A DNA stretch of 64,000 nucleotides, from NCBI GenBank assembly GCA_002420185.1, contig DIHO01000015.1:81488-145487 (forward strand). Reading direction: 5' to 3'. The position numbers and the translations under genes are program-made. Origin of the DNA: Opitutales bacterium UBA5694 (GTDB lineage Bacteria > Verrucomicrobiota > Verrucomicrobiia > Opitutales > Opitutaceae). This document shows, piece by piece, positions 9,400 through 17,939 of this stretch (the first letter of the stretch is position 1; every line of letters begins with the position of its first letter). The notes under the pieces are model-generated. The model saw only the letters and a list, made by a program, of their open reading frames with translations, was not told the DNA's origin and searched no databases.

Positions 9400-10682
9400 A
9401 ACATCGGGTCGCAATCATTGGCACCGGTATCGCCGGGATGGCTGCCGCCTTCTACTTGCGGCACGAATGCGACGTCACACTCGTGGAAAAGAACAATTAT
9501 GCGGGGGGGCACACCAATACCGTTTCCGTTTCCCTCAGCGGCGACTCTATTCCCGTCGACACGGGTTTTATGGTATTCAACGATACGACCTACCCAAATC
9601 TCGTCCGACTTTTTAAAGAACTAGGGGTCAAATCCTATAACACTTCCATGTCTTTTGGAGTCTGCAATGCAAACCGAAATCTTGAGTACGCTTGCTCCGG
9701 ATTCTCCACATTTTTCGCCCAGAAGAAAAATCTTCTAAATCCCGTTCACTGGAAATTGTACAGGGACATCTTGAAGTTTTTCAGGGCGGCCAATGCAGTG
9801 ATTGCAGACAAGCCCTCTCCCGAGTTCTCGCTCGGCGATTTCGCGGAGCAATACTCGCTCAGCCACCAGGTAATGAATGATTTCGTGCTGCCGATGGCGG
9901 GTGCCATTTGGTCTACACCCGGAGGGGAAATTAATAATTTTCCCGCACTTCCGCTTCTGCGATTCATGAAAAATCATCAAATGCTCGGAGTGGGAATTCA
10001 GCTCCAATGGAAAACAGTAGAAGGCGGAAGCAATCAGTACAAAGAAAAGCTACTTGCCTCACTCCCTAACAAAACGCTCCTCAGCCAAAATATCAAAGCC
10101 ATCGGACAAGACACCGCCTGTGCCTATTTCTTAGACGAGGCAGGGAAAAAGCAAAGCTACGATTTCATCATTGTCGCCACCCACGCGGACCAGGCCCTAC
10201 GTCTACTGGAATGTCCGAGCGAACTACAGAGTAAATTGCTGTCCGCATTTCGGTACAACAAGAACCATGTGAAACTTCACTCTGACGCTTCAGTGATGCC
10301 GCAATCAAAAAAAGCGTGGGCTTCCTGGAACGTTCTTAACCAAACAAGCCCGCTCGGAGAGATCGTGTCCTCTACGCACTATTGGATGAATAGCCTACAA
10401 AATCTCAATACGAAAAAAAATCTATTCGTTAGTGTAGACTACACCGGCTCAATCAATCCTGAAAAGACTTACTGGCAGACACGTTACGAACATCCTCGAT
10501 TCGATGCCGCTGCCATCTCAGCACAGCAACGATTACCCGAGCTCAATGCTTCTGGCAGAATCCGTTTCTGTGGCAGCTACTTTAGAAACGGGTTTCACGA
10601 GGACGCCCTTTGGTCAGCTCTCAATGTAGTGGACGATCTCAACAACCGCATAAAACGCCCCAATGAACTCGTGCCTGTATAA
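9396..10682 (+). CDS. FAD/NAD(P)-binding amine-oxidase-like protein (COG2907 type)
   Basis: The GTG start overlaps the preceding TGA (GTGA at 9396-9399). The N-terminus is a dinucleotide-binding fold, VAIIGTGIAGMAAAFYL, followed by a second FAD contact, EKNNYAGGHTNTV. The C-terminus carries FCGSYFRNGFHEDAL, the FAD-binding end seen in this family. The length of 428 residues is normal. Members sit beside DUF1365 and CFA-synthase-like genes and are thought to oxidise or desaturate membrane acyl chains, with some implicated in furan fatty acid formation. The exact reaction here is inferred from context only. It overlaps the next gene by 20 bp. Confidence 0.85.
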   Translation: MKHRVAIIGTGIAGMAAAFYLRHECDVTLVEKNNYAGGHTNTVSVSLSGDSIPVDTGFMVFNDTTYPNLVRLFKELGVKSYNTSMSFGVCNANRNLEYACSGFSTFFAQKKNLLNPVHWKLYRDILKFFRAANAVIADKPSPEFSLGDFAEQYSLSHQVMNDFVLPMAGAIWSTPGGEINNFPALPLLRFMKNHQMLGVGIQLQWKTVEGGSNQYKEKLLASLPNKTLLSQNIKAIGQDTACAYFLDEAGKKQSYDFIIVATHADQALRLLECPSELQSKLLSAFRYNKNHVKLHSDASVMPQSKKAWASWNVLNQTSPLGEIVSSTHYWMNSLQNLNTKKNLFVSVDYTGSINPEKTYWQTRYEHPRFDAAAISAQQRLPELNASGRIRFCGSYFRNGFHEDALWSALNVVDDLNNRIKRPNELVPV

Positions 10683-11451
10683 GTCCGAGGTCATGCATCA
10701 ACGGACCGCTCCTAAGCGGCATTCCTTCAGGTATAAGCTATTTATGTTCTACTTGGACCTCGATGAGATTGAATCGCTAGATCGAAGCTACAGTTTTATA
10801 GGGCACAACCATTTCGCGCCGTACGAATTCAGAGATGATGATCACTACAATCCCTCGAAGACAGATCTCAAAACGAGCATTAGGAATTATCTTAGAGAGC
10901 AAGGTATCGAAGATCCTGTAGGCAAAATCCACCTGCTAACTCACTTGAGAACCTGGGGGCACCTTTTCAACCCCGTTTCTTTTTACTTTGTCACCGACCA
11001 AAATGGTTCCCCAATCTGCTCAATCGCTGAAGTGGGAAACACGTTCAACGAGCAAAAGCTCTTCATTGTAAGGTCACAAACCGATGGGCGAAGCCATGCC
11101 GACACGATCAAGAACTTCTACGTTTCCCCATTCAGCGAACTGGACACACAATTTCATTTCAAAATCGCAACTCCTCGCGAGCATGTGAGGATCGCTATCA
11201 GCCAATCAAAGAATGGCGAGACCTACTTTAATAGTGTACTCACAGGCAGGAAAAGCCCTTTAACGGACAAAAACTTGCTTGTCAGCGCACTGCAATTTCC
11301 ACTGCTAACCCTCAAAATTGTAGGAGCGATCCACTGGCAAGCCCTTCGACTTTACCTGAAGGGAGTCCCGTACTTCCGGAAATCCGAAAATCCGCATCTC
11401 CAGACCAACACTCACCCCTACCTAACAAAGGAAAACTACCAAGAACATTAG
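10663..11451 (+). CDS. DUF1365 family protein
   Basis: The start ATG lies inside the last codons of the FAD gene. The product begins SCLYKSEVMHQRTAPKRHSF, then LFMFYLDLDE, and has HLRTWGHLFNPVSFYF in the middle; these are hallmark segments of DUF1365 (COG3496). The biochemical role is not established. The family is nearly always encoded between the COG2907 oxidase and a CFA-synthase-like methyltransferase, as here, and is taken to act in membrane fatty acid modification. No signal peptide or membrane helix is obvious. The stop is 3 bp from the next start. Confidence 0.85.
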   Translation: MNSCLYKSEVMHQRTAPKRHSFRYKLFMFYLDLDEIESLDRSYSFIGHNHFAPYEFRDDDHYNPSKTDLKTSIRNYLREQGIEDPVGKIHLLTHLRTWGHLFNPVSFYFVTDQNGSPICSIAEVGNTFNEQKLFIVRSQTDGRSHADTIKNFYVSPFSELDTQFHFKIATPREHVRIAISQSKNGETYFNSVLTGRKSPLTDKNLLVSALQFPLLTLKIVGAIHWQALRLYLKGVPYFRKSENPHLQTNTHPYLTKENYQEH

Positions 11452-11454
11452 CTC

Positions 11455-12723
11455 ATGAAGTCCTTGTACAAAAAAGTTATCATTAGGAGCCTGCAAAAAG
11501 CTCGTCTCGGACAACTCAACCTTTCCCTAACCAACGGCGACAGCATCGTTTGCGGACAGCCCGACGGAAAAAAAATCCAAAATCTCTGCGTTCACAGCGA
11601 CGCATTTTTTAACGAATTGGCCCACAAGGGAGGAATAGGTTTGGGAGAGGCTTACCAAGAGAGGTATTGGAGTTCCGATGACCTTACCGGTGCCTTGGAG
11701 TGGCTTCTCATCAACAGCAAGTACATTGCTAGGGGCACCAGCCCCTATTTCGCCTCCTTAATCCGAAAGGTGAATTCCCTCGCGACCGGATTGCTTCACC
11801 ACAGAAACCGTAACAACGTAGAAGGCAGCCGCAATAATATCCATGCCCACTACGACCTTGGCAACCGCTTCTACCAGACTTTTCTTGACCCGAGTCTCAC
11901 CTATTCTTCAGGTTACTTCGAGGGTTCCGAGACCCAATTGGAGGAAGCCCAAGCAGAGAAGTACGATCGACTCTGCCGCAAGCTAGGGATCGATTCCACG
12001 AGCCATATCCTTGAAATTGGCTGCGGCTGGGGTGGCTTCGCCATTTACGCGGCTAAACACTACGACTGCTGTATCACAGGCACCACCATCTCCAAAGAGC
12101 AGTTCGACAGAGCTACTCAAAGGGTGAGAGAGGAGAGACTAGAGCATCGTATCGACATAATAATGACAGACTACCGAAAGCTCCAGGGAACCTACAATCG
12201 TATTGTTTCTATCGAGATGATGGAAGCGGTTGGCCGGGAATTTCTGGGCGAATATTTCAAACATATCGAGGCCCTGCTAGAACCCAATGGTCTCGTCGGA
12301 ATTCAAGTTATCACCTGTCCAAACCCTCTTTACGAAGCATACAAGGATCGAGTAGATTGGATTCAAAAGCACATTTTTCCGGGATCCCATCTCCCTTCAA
12401 CTCATGCACTGTTGGAGAATGCCGAAAAAAGCGGGCGACTAGATTTGTACCACATGGAAAGCTTTGGGCTCCACTACGCTCGCACATTGAGAGAGTGGCG
12501 TAACCGTTTTCTCGATCAATGGGATGAAATCGAGAAAATGGGATTTGATGATTTTTTTAAGCGGAAATGGGAATACTATCTTGCCTACTGCGAAGCAGGC
12601 TTTCTACGACGGCATGTCAATGTATGCCAGCTGGTCTTTGGCCGGGCAGATGAAACCGCCTATCATTTCGAGAAGAAGCAAAAAACCCCGTTGGAGTGCC
12701 CTGAATTAACCCAAGCTATTTAG
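11455..12723 (+). CDS. Cyclopropane-fatty-acyl-phospholipid synthase family methyltransferase (full-length)
   Basis: SAM-dependent enzyme acting on unsaturated acyl chains of membrane phospholipids. The 422 residues include the N-terminal CFA lipid-binding region (GGIGLGEAYQERYW), the substrate gate HAHYDLGNRFYQTFLDPSLTYS, SAM motif I LEIGCGWGGFAIYAA, the bicarbonate-site segment SIEMMEAVG, and KHIFPGSHLPS. The catalytic cysteine is in YYLAYCEAGFLRR near the C-terminus. All the key residues I can check are present, so it should be active. The product could be a cyclopropane, a methylated or methylene acyl chain; sequence alone does not tell. Second of the two tandem methyltransferases follows 6 bp later. 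Confidence 0.88.
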   Translation: MKSLYKKVIIRSLQKARLGQLNLSLTNGDSIVCGQPDGKKIQNLCVHSDAFFNELAHKGGIGLGEAYQERYWSSDDLTGALEWLLINSKYIARGTSPYFASLIRKVNSLATGLLHHRNRNNVEGSRNNIHAHYDLGNRFYQTFLDPSLTYSSGYFEGSETQLEEAQAEKYDRLCRKLGIDSTSHILEIGCGWGGFAIYAAKHYDCCITGTTISKEQFDRATQRVREERLEHRIDIIMTDYRKLQGTYNRIVSIEMMEAVGREFLGEYFKHIEALLEPNGLVGIQVITCPNPLYEAYKDRVDWIQKHIFPGSHLPSTHALLENAEKSGRLDLYHMESFGLHYARTLREWRNRFLDQWDEIEKMGFDDFFKRKWEYYLAYCEAGFLRRHVNVCQLVFGRADETAYHFEKKQKTPLECPELTQAI

Positions 12724-12729
12724 TACATT

Positions 12730-13749
12730 ATGAACGCAATAAAATTCGCTGAAAATGGACACCTTCCCTACTGGCTCCTTCGATTTGGCATCCGCCAGCG
12801 CGTAGGCAAAAAGCTGTCCATCGAAACTTCCAAAACAACTGAAGAGCGCAACGCCTTCCTGGAGCGGCTAAGAGAGAGCCCCATTGCCCAGGATACCGAA
12901 AAGGCGAACGAGCAGCACTACGAAGTGCCGGCCGCTTTCTACAAATTTGTTCTCGGTCCCAATTTGAAATACAGCTGCTCGTACTGGCCCAGCGACTGCA
13001 AATCCTTGGCAGCGGCTGAAGAGGCCGCTCTAAAGCAGATCGAAGACCGTGCCCAACTTACTGACCACCAAAAAGTCCTCGACCTCGGTTGCGGCTGGGG
13101 ATCGTTTTCCCTTTGGGCCGCCCCTCGATACCCGAACGCCAACTTTCTCGCGGTGTCAAATTCACACAGCCAGGCGACGCACATTCGGGAACAAGCAACC
13201 TCGAGAGGGATCGACAACCTCAAAGTGGTTACCTGCGATGTGAACGAGTTCAGCCCCGACATGGTTTTCGATCGAATTGTCTCTGTCGAGATGCTCGAAC
13301 ACGCTCGCAACTACGAAAAGCTTTTTCAACGGATCAGCTCCTGGATGCACGACGATGCCAAAATGTTTATACATGTGTTCTCGCATCGGCGATACGCCTA
13401 CGACTACGACTCCAACAATCCCAAAGAGTGGATGGCACGCCAGTTCTTTACCGGTGGCATTATGCCTTCGCACGACCTGCTCCCTAGTTTCGATCAGCAC
13501 TTAAAGCAGGATGCTTCATGGTTGCTAGATGGGACTAACTATCAGAAGACAGCGGAAGCCTGGCTTGACAACATGAACCAGAATGAGGCCGAGGTAAAAA
13601 GCGTCTTCGACGCCGTTTACGGTCCGAAGAATAGCAAACAATGGATGTGGCGATGGCGTTTATTTTTCTTGGCTTGCTCTGAGCTCTTTGGCTACAAAGA
13701 TGGTTTGGAATGGGGCGTGTCTCATTACGTCTTTAGTAAGCGAATTTAG
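12730..13749 (+). CDS. CFA-synthase-like SAM methyltransferase, short form
   Basis: A 339-residue relative of CFA synthase without the usual N-terminal lipid domain. It keeps NEQHYEVPAAFYKFVLGPNLKYS (equivalent of the substrate gate), SAM motif I LDLGCGWGSFSLWAA, VSVEMLEHARN, and FFTGGIMPSHDLLP. A cysteine in LFFLACSELFGY sits at the place of the catalytic Cys. It is diverged enough from the neighbour to have a different substrate or to carry out a second methylation step. Short forms of this type recur in FAD-oxidase/DUF1365 clusters. It is in the middle of the operon, 33 bp before the desaturase. Confidence 0.82.
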   Translation: MNAIKFAENGHLPYWLLRFGIRQRVGKKLSIETSKTTEERNAFLERLRESPIAQDTEKANEQHYEVPAAFYKFVLGPNLKYSCSYWPSDCKSLAAAEEAALKQIEDRAQLTDHQKVLDLGCGWGSFSLWAAPRYPNANFLAVSNSHSQATHIREQATSRGIDNLKVVTCDVNEFSPDMVFDRIVSVEMLEHARNYEKLFQRISSWMHDDAKMFIHVFSHRRYAYDYDSNNPKEWMARQFFTGGIMPSHDLLPSFDQHLKQDASWLLDGTNYQKTAEAWLDNMNQNEAEVKSVFDAVYGPKNSKQWMWRWRLFFLACSELFGYKDGLEWGVSHYVFSKRI

Positions 13750-13782
13750 GTTAACGGGTATTTTGCGAAAAAAGGAACTGGC

Positions 13783-14508
13783 ATGCTGATCATTATCGGT
13801 TTTTTTGTGGCTCACTGGTACGCGAGCGTTTTCGCTCAGAGTTTCTTTCTGCATCGCTACATGGCGCACAGGATGTTTTTGATGAATCCGTTTTGGGAAC
13901 GGTTTTTTTACCTGTTCACTTTCATCACACAGGGATCCTCATTTCTCCATCCGAAATCCTATGCCCAACTCCATCTAGAACACCATAAGCACAGCGACAC
14001 CGAGCACGACCCTCATTCGCCTCACTTTTTGAAGGATGTGATTTCGATGATGATCAACACCGCTCGCATCTACCTTGAGTTCAAAAACGGCAAACGAACA
14101 TCCAGCTCTCCCTATATACAAGGGCTACCCACTTGGGATCGGATCGACCGGATCGGCAACAGCCACTCGGTTCGGTTGGCCTTTTGTGGAGCATACATCG
14201 GCATCTACCTATGGGTTAGCCCCCCGCTTTGGATGTACGCCCTGCTACCCGTCCATTTCCTTATGGGCCCCGTACATGGAGCTTTTGTGAATTGGTGTGG
14301 ACACAAATATGGATATCGGAACTACGACACGAGTGACCAATCTCGTAACACGTTTCTTTGGGATGTCTTTTTCGTGGGCGAGACCTTTCAAAACAACCAC
14401 CATAAGTATCCCAGCCGTCTCAACTTTGCCACTCGCTGGTATGAGCTCGACCTTGGCTATCCCGTCATTTGGGTTCTCAGCAAGTTGGGAATCGTAATCC
14501 CACGTTAA
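13783..14508 (+). CDS. Membrane fatty-acid desaturase
   Basis: A short (241 aa) integral-membrane di-iron desaturase. The histidine boxes are HRYMAH (24-29), HLEHH (64-68) and QNNHHKYP near the C-terminus. The third box has Gln where HxxHH has its first His, a variant I believe occurs in a known subgroup. Hydrophobic segments flank the boxes. AAAAGGAA about 10 bp upstream is a good ribosome-binding site. Placed last in the lipid operon, it probably makes the double bond on which the two methyltransferases act. It is shorter than usual acyl-CoA desaturases, apparently at the N-terminus. Confidence 0.85.
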   Translation: MLIIIGFFVAHWYASVFAQSFFLHRYMAHRMFLMNPFWERFFYLFTFITQGSSFLHPKSYAQLHLEHHKHSDTEHDPHSPHFLKDVISMMINTARIYLEFKNGKRTSSSPYIQGLPTWDRIDRIGNSHSVRLAFCGAYIGIYLWVSPPLWMYALLPVHFLMGPVHGAFVNWCGHKYGYRNYDTSDQSRNTFLWDVFFVGETFQNNHHKYPSRLNFATRWYELDLGYPVIWVLSKLGIVIPR

Positions 14509-14697
14509 AGAACTGAACGCCGTTTACAGCGATGTCAGGGGGGCGGGCGATGCAAACTTCACTAAGTCCCCGGCAAGAATGAATCCCTCCGATCAGACTG
14601 CGACGTCCTCCAAAAAGTTCCAAGTGAAGATTTTCACCGCATTTAGTCTTCGATCTAGCTTGGTCCAAAATCACTTTCTCGACTTGAGACCTCAGTT

Positions 14698-16170
14698 CTA
14701 GTCGTAGGTTTTCTGGACACCTCTATCGCTAGAATCTGGAGGGGTGAAGTCTAGCCCAATTGGCCTAGCCGTCGCATCTGCAATCCGGCCCTCAAGTGCT
14801 TTGAGCAAGTTCTCAATCTCCTGCTCATACTCCGGATTTCGGGCGACGTTTCGCATTTCCTCAGGGTCCCTCCTTAGGTCATACAACTCCAGATTGTCCG
14901 GATCATCGATTTTCCATTGCGTAATCCGGAAATTATCGGTCCGTAGCGTATATCCGTTTATCAACTGTGTGAAGGCATTGGAGCGGACCGTGTTTGAAAC
15001 ATCCCTGAGGACAGGCTGCAGGCTGATTCCCTTCACGTAGTCCGGCGGGCTAGGCAAACCGACTAAATCACTTAAGGTACGGTAAAAGTCAATCATCTCA
15101 GCAAACCCTTGAGCCCGCCGACCCGATTGCGTAACCCCCGGAGCAGAAATTATCAAGGGCACTCTATCCGCGTCATCAAAAAGCGTGTTCTTTTGGTAGT
15201 GCCCATGTTCACCCATGTGATATCCATGATCTGAGCTAAAGAGCACAATGGTATCCTCTTTTAAGCCTAGATCTTCGAGGGCGTCCATGACTCGTCCGAT
15301 CTGAGCATCTACAAAGGAGATCGTCGCATAGTAGGCATGAATCGCCTTACGAGCCATTTCCTCTGGTAGGTCTATTTGGGGTTTAAACGCAGTAACCGAT
15401 TTCCGGGCGGGTTCAGGAAGAGTATCCCAATAATCCTCTGGAATCCGTGGGACAGTGATTTCAGACAAGTCATACAAATCGAAATACTTCTTTGGAGCAA
15501 CATATGGGGTGTGCGGTTTATAGAATCCAACCGCGAGAAAAAAGGGTTCTTCCGTAGCCGCATACTGGCGTAATAACCGGATGGATTCTGTCGCCACGAT
15601 ACCATCTGTCTGTTCTTCATCCTCCCCTTCAGCTGCAAGCCAACTCAATGTGGCCCCAAAACTTCCAGGTCGTAGCGAAAAAATCTTTTCCTCCTCTTCC
15701 TTGTCGCGTCCACGTGGGTTTATCTTCGTATCCCAAGAAGCCGGATCGTCGTGCCCATCCGTGCCAATGCCTCTCGGATTATCGTAGTGATAGATCTTTC
15801 CAACCCGAGCCGCCGTGTATCCATTCGCCATGAAATGCTGCGAAAGCGTCACCGCGTCTGGAACATAGTCCCGGAACATCCTTCGCAACACGGTCACGCC
15901 ATTTTGCTCTGGATATAAGCCCGTCATAAAGCTGGCTCTAGAGGGGCCGCAAACGGGATAGTTACAGTAAGCATTCTCGAAAAGAACTCCCTCCTCAGCC
16001 AGCCGATCAATATTGGGAGACTGAACCAACGGGTGACCATAGCTGCCCAGATCGCAGTTTAAGTCATCCGTCATGATGAATACCACGTTGAGTTTGGCAA
16101 CAGAACTTAAGGTGCTAGCAAAGAAAAAACCGATCGTGATGCCAATTCTAAAAAAAAATCCCGGCGTCAT
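14698..16170 (-). CDS. Secreted sulfatase, iduronate-2-sulfatase-like
   Basis: Formylglycine sulfatase of 490 residues with signal peptide (hydrophobic run ending ...STLSSVA near residue 24). It has LNVVFIMTDDLNCDLGSYG (calcium ligands), the modified-cysteine motif VCGPSRASFMTGLYP, GFYKPHTPYVAPKKYFDLYD and SSDHGYHMGEHGHY. These segments are characteristic of the iduronate-2-sulfatase-like group. It should remove sulfate esters from glycans in the periplasm or outside, and needs a formylglycine-generating or anaerobic maturase encoded elsewhere. It is the most distal gene of the minus-strand amino-sugar run, 161 bp after the next sulfatase, so it may have its own promoter. Confidence 0.93.
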   Translation of the reverse strand: MTPGFFFRIGITIGFFFASTLSSVAKLNVVFIMTDDLNCDLGSYGHPLVQSPNIDRLAEEGVLFENAYCNYPVCGPSRASFMTGLYPEQNGVTVLRRMFRDYVPDAVTLSQHFMANGYTAARVGKIYHYDNPRGIGTDGHDDPASWDTKINPRGRDKEEEEKIFSLRPGSFGATLSWLAAEGEDEEQTDGIVATESIRLLRQYAATEEPFFLAVGFYKPHTPYVAPKKYFDLYDLSEITVPRIPEDYWDTLPEPARKSVTAFKPQIDLPEEMARKAIHAYYATISFVDAQIGRVMDALEDLGLKEDTIVLFSSDHGYHMGEHGHYQKNTLFDDADRVPLIISAPGVTQSGRRAQGFAEMIDFYRTLSDLVGLPSPPDYVKGISLQPVLRDVSNTVRSNAFTQLINGYTLRTDNFRITQWKIDDPDNLELYDLRRDPEEMRNVARNPEYEQEIENLLKALEGRIADATARPIGLDFTPPDSSDRGVQKTYD

Positions 16171-16331
16171 GGTAAGAATTACTACGGCAACTCTCTAGAA
16201 TTTACAAGCAGCCATACAATCGGCGACAGAAATTACAACCTGCAGATTGTAGTCATCCATATTTGGGCATCAGATTCTTTAAGAAACCCAAGGATCCCGA
16301 AGGATGGGATCGGCTGGATACCCGCCCATGA

Positions 16332-17843
16332 TCAATCCCCTAGCTGCTTAATCTTGAAGCGTGCCAAAACCGCAGGTTCGTGTTCGCTCTCCATAATCGC
16401 TTCAATCCTACCAACAACTTCAGGATAGGCAGCAGAAACATCGAACTGCTCCCTTGGGTCAGTCTTCAGATTGTACAGCTCCAGATCCATGTTTCCTCTG
16501 AAAATCCCTTTTCGCAGGGCTTTCCAATCTCCCATGCGAACCGCTTGCTGACCCTCGTAGGCAGGAAATTCCCAATAAAGGAATTCATGAGGTTCTTGCG
16601 GTTCTCCCAGAAGATTCGGGACAAAACTGAGTCCGTCTACATCCGATGGAACTCGGGCGCCGGAAAGCTCGCACAGTGTAGGGAGTACGTCCCAAAAGGC
16701 GGAGACATGCTGAGAAGTTCGTCCACCCTTGATCATGCCCTCCCAGCTGGCAATCATCGGTACGCGAATACCCCCTTCCGTGGAAAAACCTTTGGCCCAA
16801 CCGTATTCACTTTTGAAGGGCGAAGCACTTTCAAAGTAGGCGGAATCGCTACCGCCATTGTAAGTCGGGCCGTTGTCGCTGGAAAACAGAATCAATGTGT
16901 TTTCGTACAATCCTAGATCTTTCAACTCACTGACTATGTCGCCCACCTGTTCATCCAAATAGGATACCATTGCTGCATAGGTCGCTCGGGGGGTCCTATT
17001 GGGGAAATATCCCTTGTTCCCAAGATAGGGATCTTCAGGTCCCAGCTTTTCCTGGTAATATTCAACCCAACTCGCCGGGGCCTGCAGCGGAACATGCGGA
17101 ATGGGCGAAGCGAAATACAAAAAGAAGGGGCTCTCCTTGTTTTCCCTTACAAAGCCCAAGGCCTCCTCGAGCATAAGCTCCGGTGCATATTCGCTTAACC
17201 GGTATTTCAAATAGCTCGCAGGATCGTTTGGATCTGCTCCTTCTGCCAGCTTCGTTCCCGGAACGACTAGCTCATTATCGAGCCAATCCTTTTGTTCGTT
17301 TTTCCAAAGGTGTTTGGGATAGAAAGTGTGTGCCTGACGCTGGCAGTTGTATCCGTAGAAAAAGTCAAACCCCATCTTGGTCGGGATACTGTTTGTAAGG
17401 GGGGCACCCAGTCCCCATTTACCGACAATGGCCGTTTTGTATCCAACTCCCTGTAGCAACGTACCAATCGTTTCAGTCCCTACTGGAAGCGGGCGCTGAC
17501 CCTCGAGATTCGGATCTTCGACCGCCTTTGCGAAATTCCAAGTGTCTCCACGTTCCCCCCACTCATCATTGCCACGAATGTAAGCGTGGCCTGTGTGTTT
17601 CCCTGTCATGAGAACACAGCGTGATGGCGCGCAAACCGGGGAACCTGAGTAATGCTGAGTGAATCGAATACCATTCGCCGCTAGGGCGTCTATGTTTGGC
17701 GTTTCAATCGTGTCCTGTCCATAGCAGCCAAGTTCATTGTAGCCTAAATCGTCTGCGAGAATATAAACGATGTTTGGCTTCTCTGAATAGACTGGTTGTA
17801 GTTGCAGGATCGTTACGACCGAAATTAAGAGAATCGATTTCAT
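16332..17843 (-). CDS. Secreted sulfatase, arylsulfatase A-like
   Basis: A 503-residue sulfatase with a signal peptide ending near ...LQPVYS. It shows KPNIVYILADDLGYNELGCYG, the intact maturation motif VCAPSRCVLMTGKHTGHAYIRG, IVGKWGLG, and LFSSDNGPTYNGG. The pattern is that of arylsulfatase/N-acetylgalactosamine-6-sulfatase-like enzymes that also use 'GHAYIRGN'. It sits 96 bp downstream of the GH109-like gene, which fits desulfation of an amino-sugar glycan. The true substrate is not determined by sequence. Confidence 0.93.
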   Translation of the reverse strand: MKSILLISVVTILQLQPVYSEKPNIVYILADDLGYNELGCYGQDTIETPNIDALAANGIRFTQHYSGSPVCAPSRCVLMTGKHTGHAYIRGNDEWGERGDTWNFAKAVEDPNLEGQRPLPVGTETIGTLLQGVGYKTAIVGKWGLGAPLTNSIPTKMGFDFFYGYNCQRQAHTFYPKHLWKNEQKDWLDNELVVPGTKLAEGADPNDPASYLKYRLSEYAPELMLEEALGFVRENKESPFFLYFASPIPHVPLQAPASWVEYYQEKLGPEDPYLGNKGYFPNRTPRATYAAMVSYLDEQVGDIVSELKDLGLYENTLILFSSDNGPTYNGGSDSAYFESASPFKSEYGWAKGFSTEGGIRVPMIASWEGMIKGGRTSQHVSAFWDVLPTLCELSGARVPSDVDGLSFVPNLLGEPQEPHEFLYWEFPAYEGQQAVRMGDWKALRKGIFRGNMDLELYNLKTDPREQFDVSAAYPEVVGRIEAIMESEHEPAVLARFKIKQLGD

Positions 17844-17939
17844 AATTAGTCTACTTTTTATCCTTAGATCAGTGCTTCAGTCTAAGCCATTTTTCGTTCT
17901 CAATCTTTCCTGCTCAGGCTGAAGCACCAAGCTACTTTG

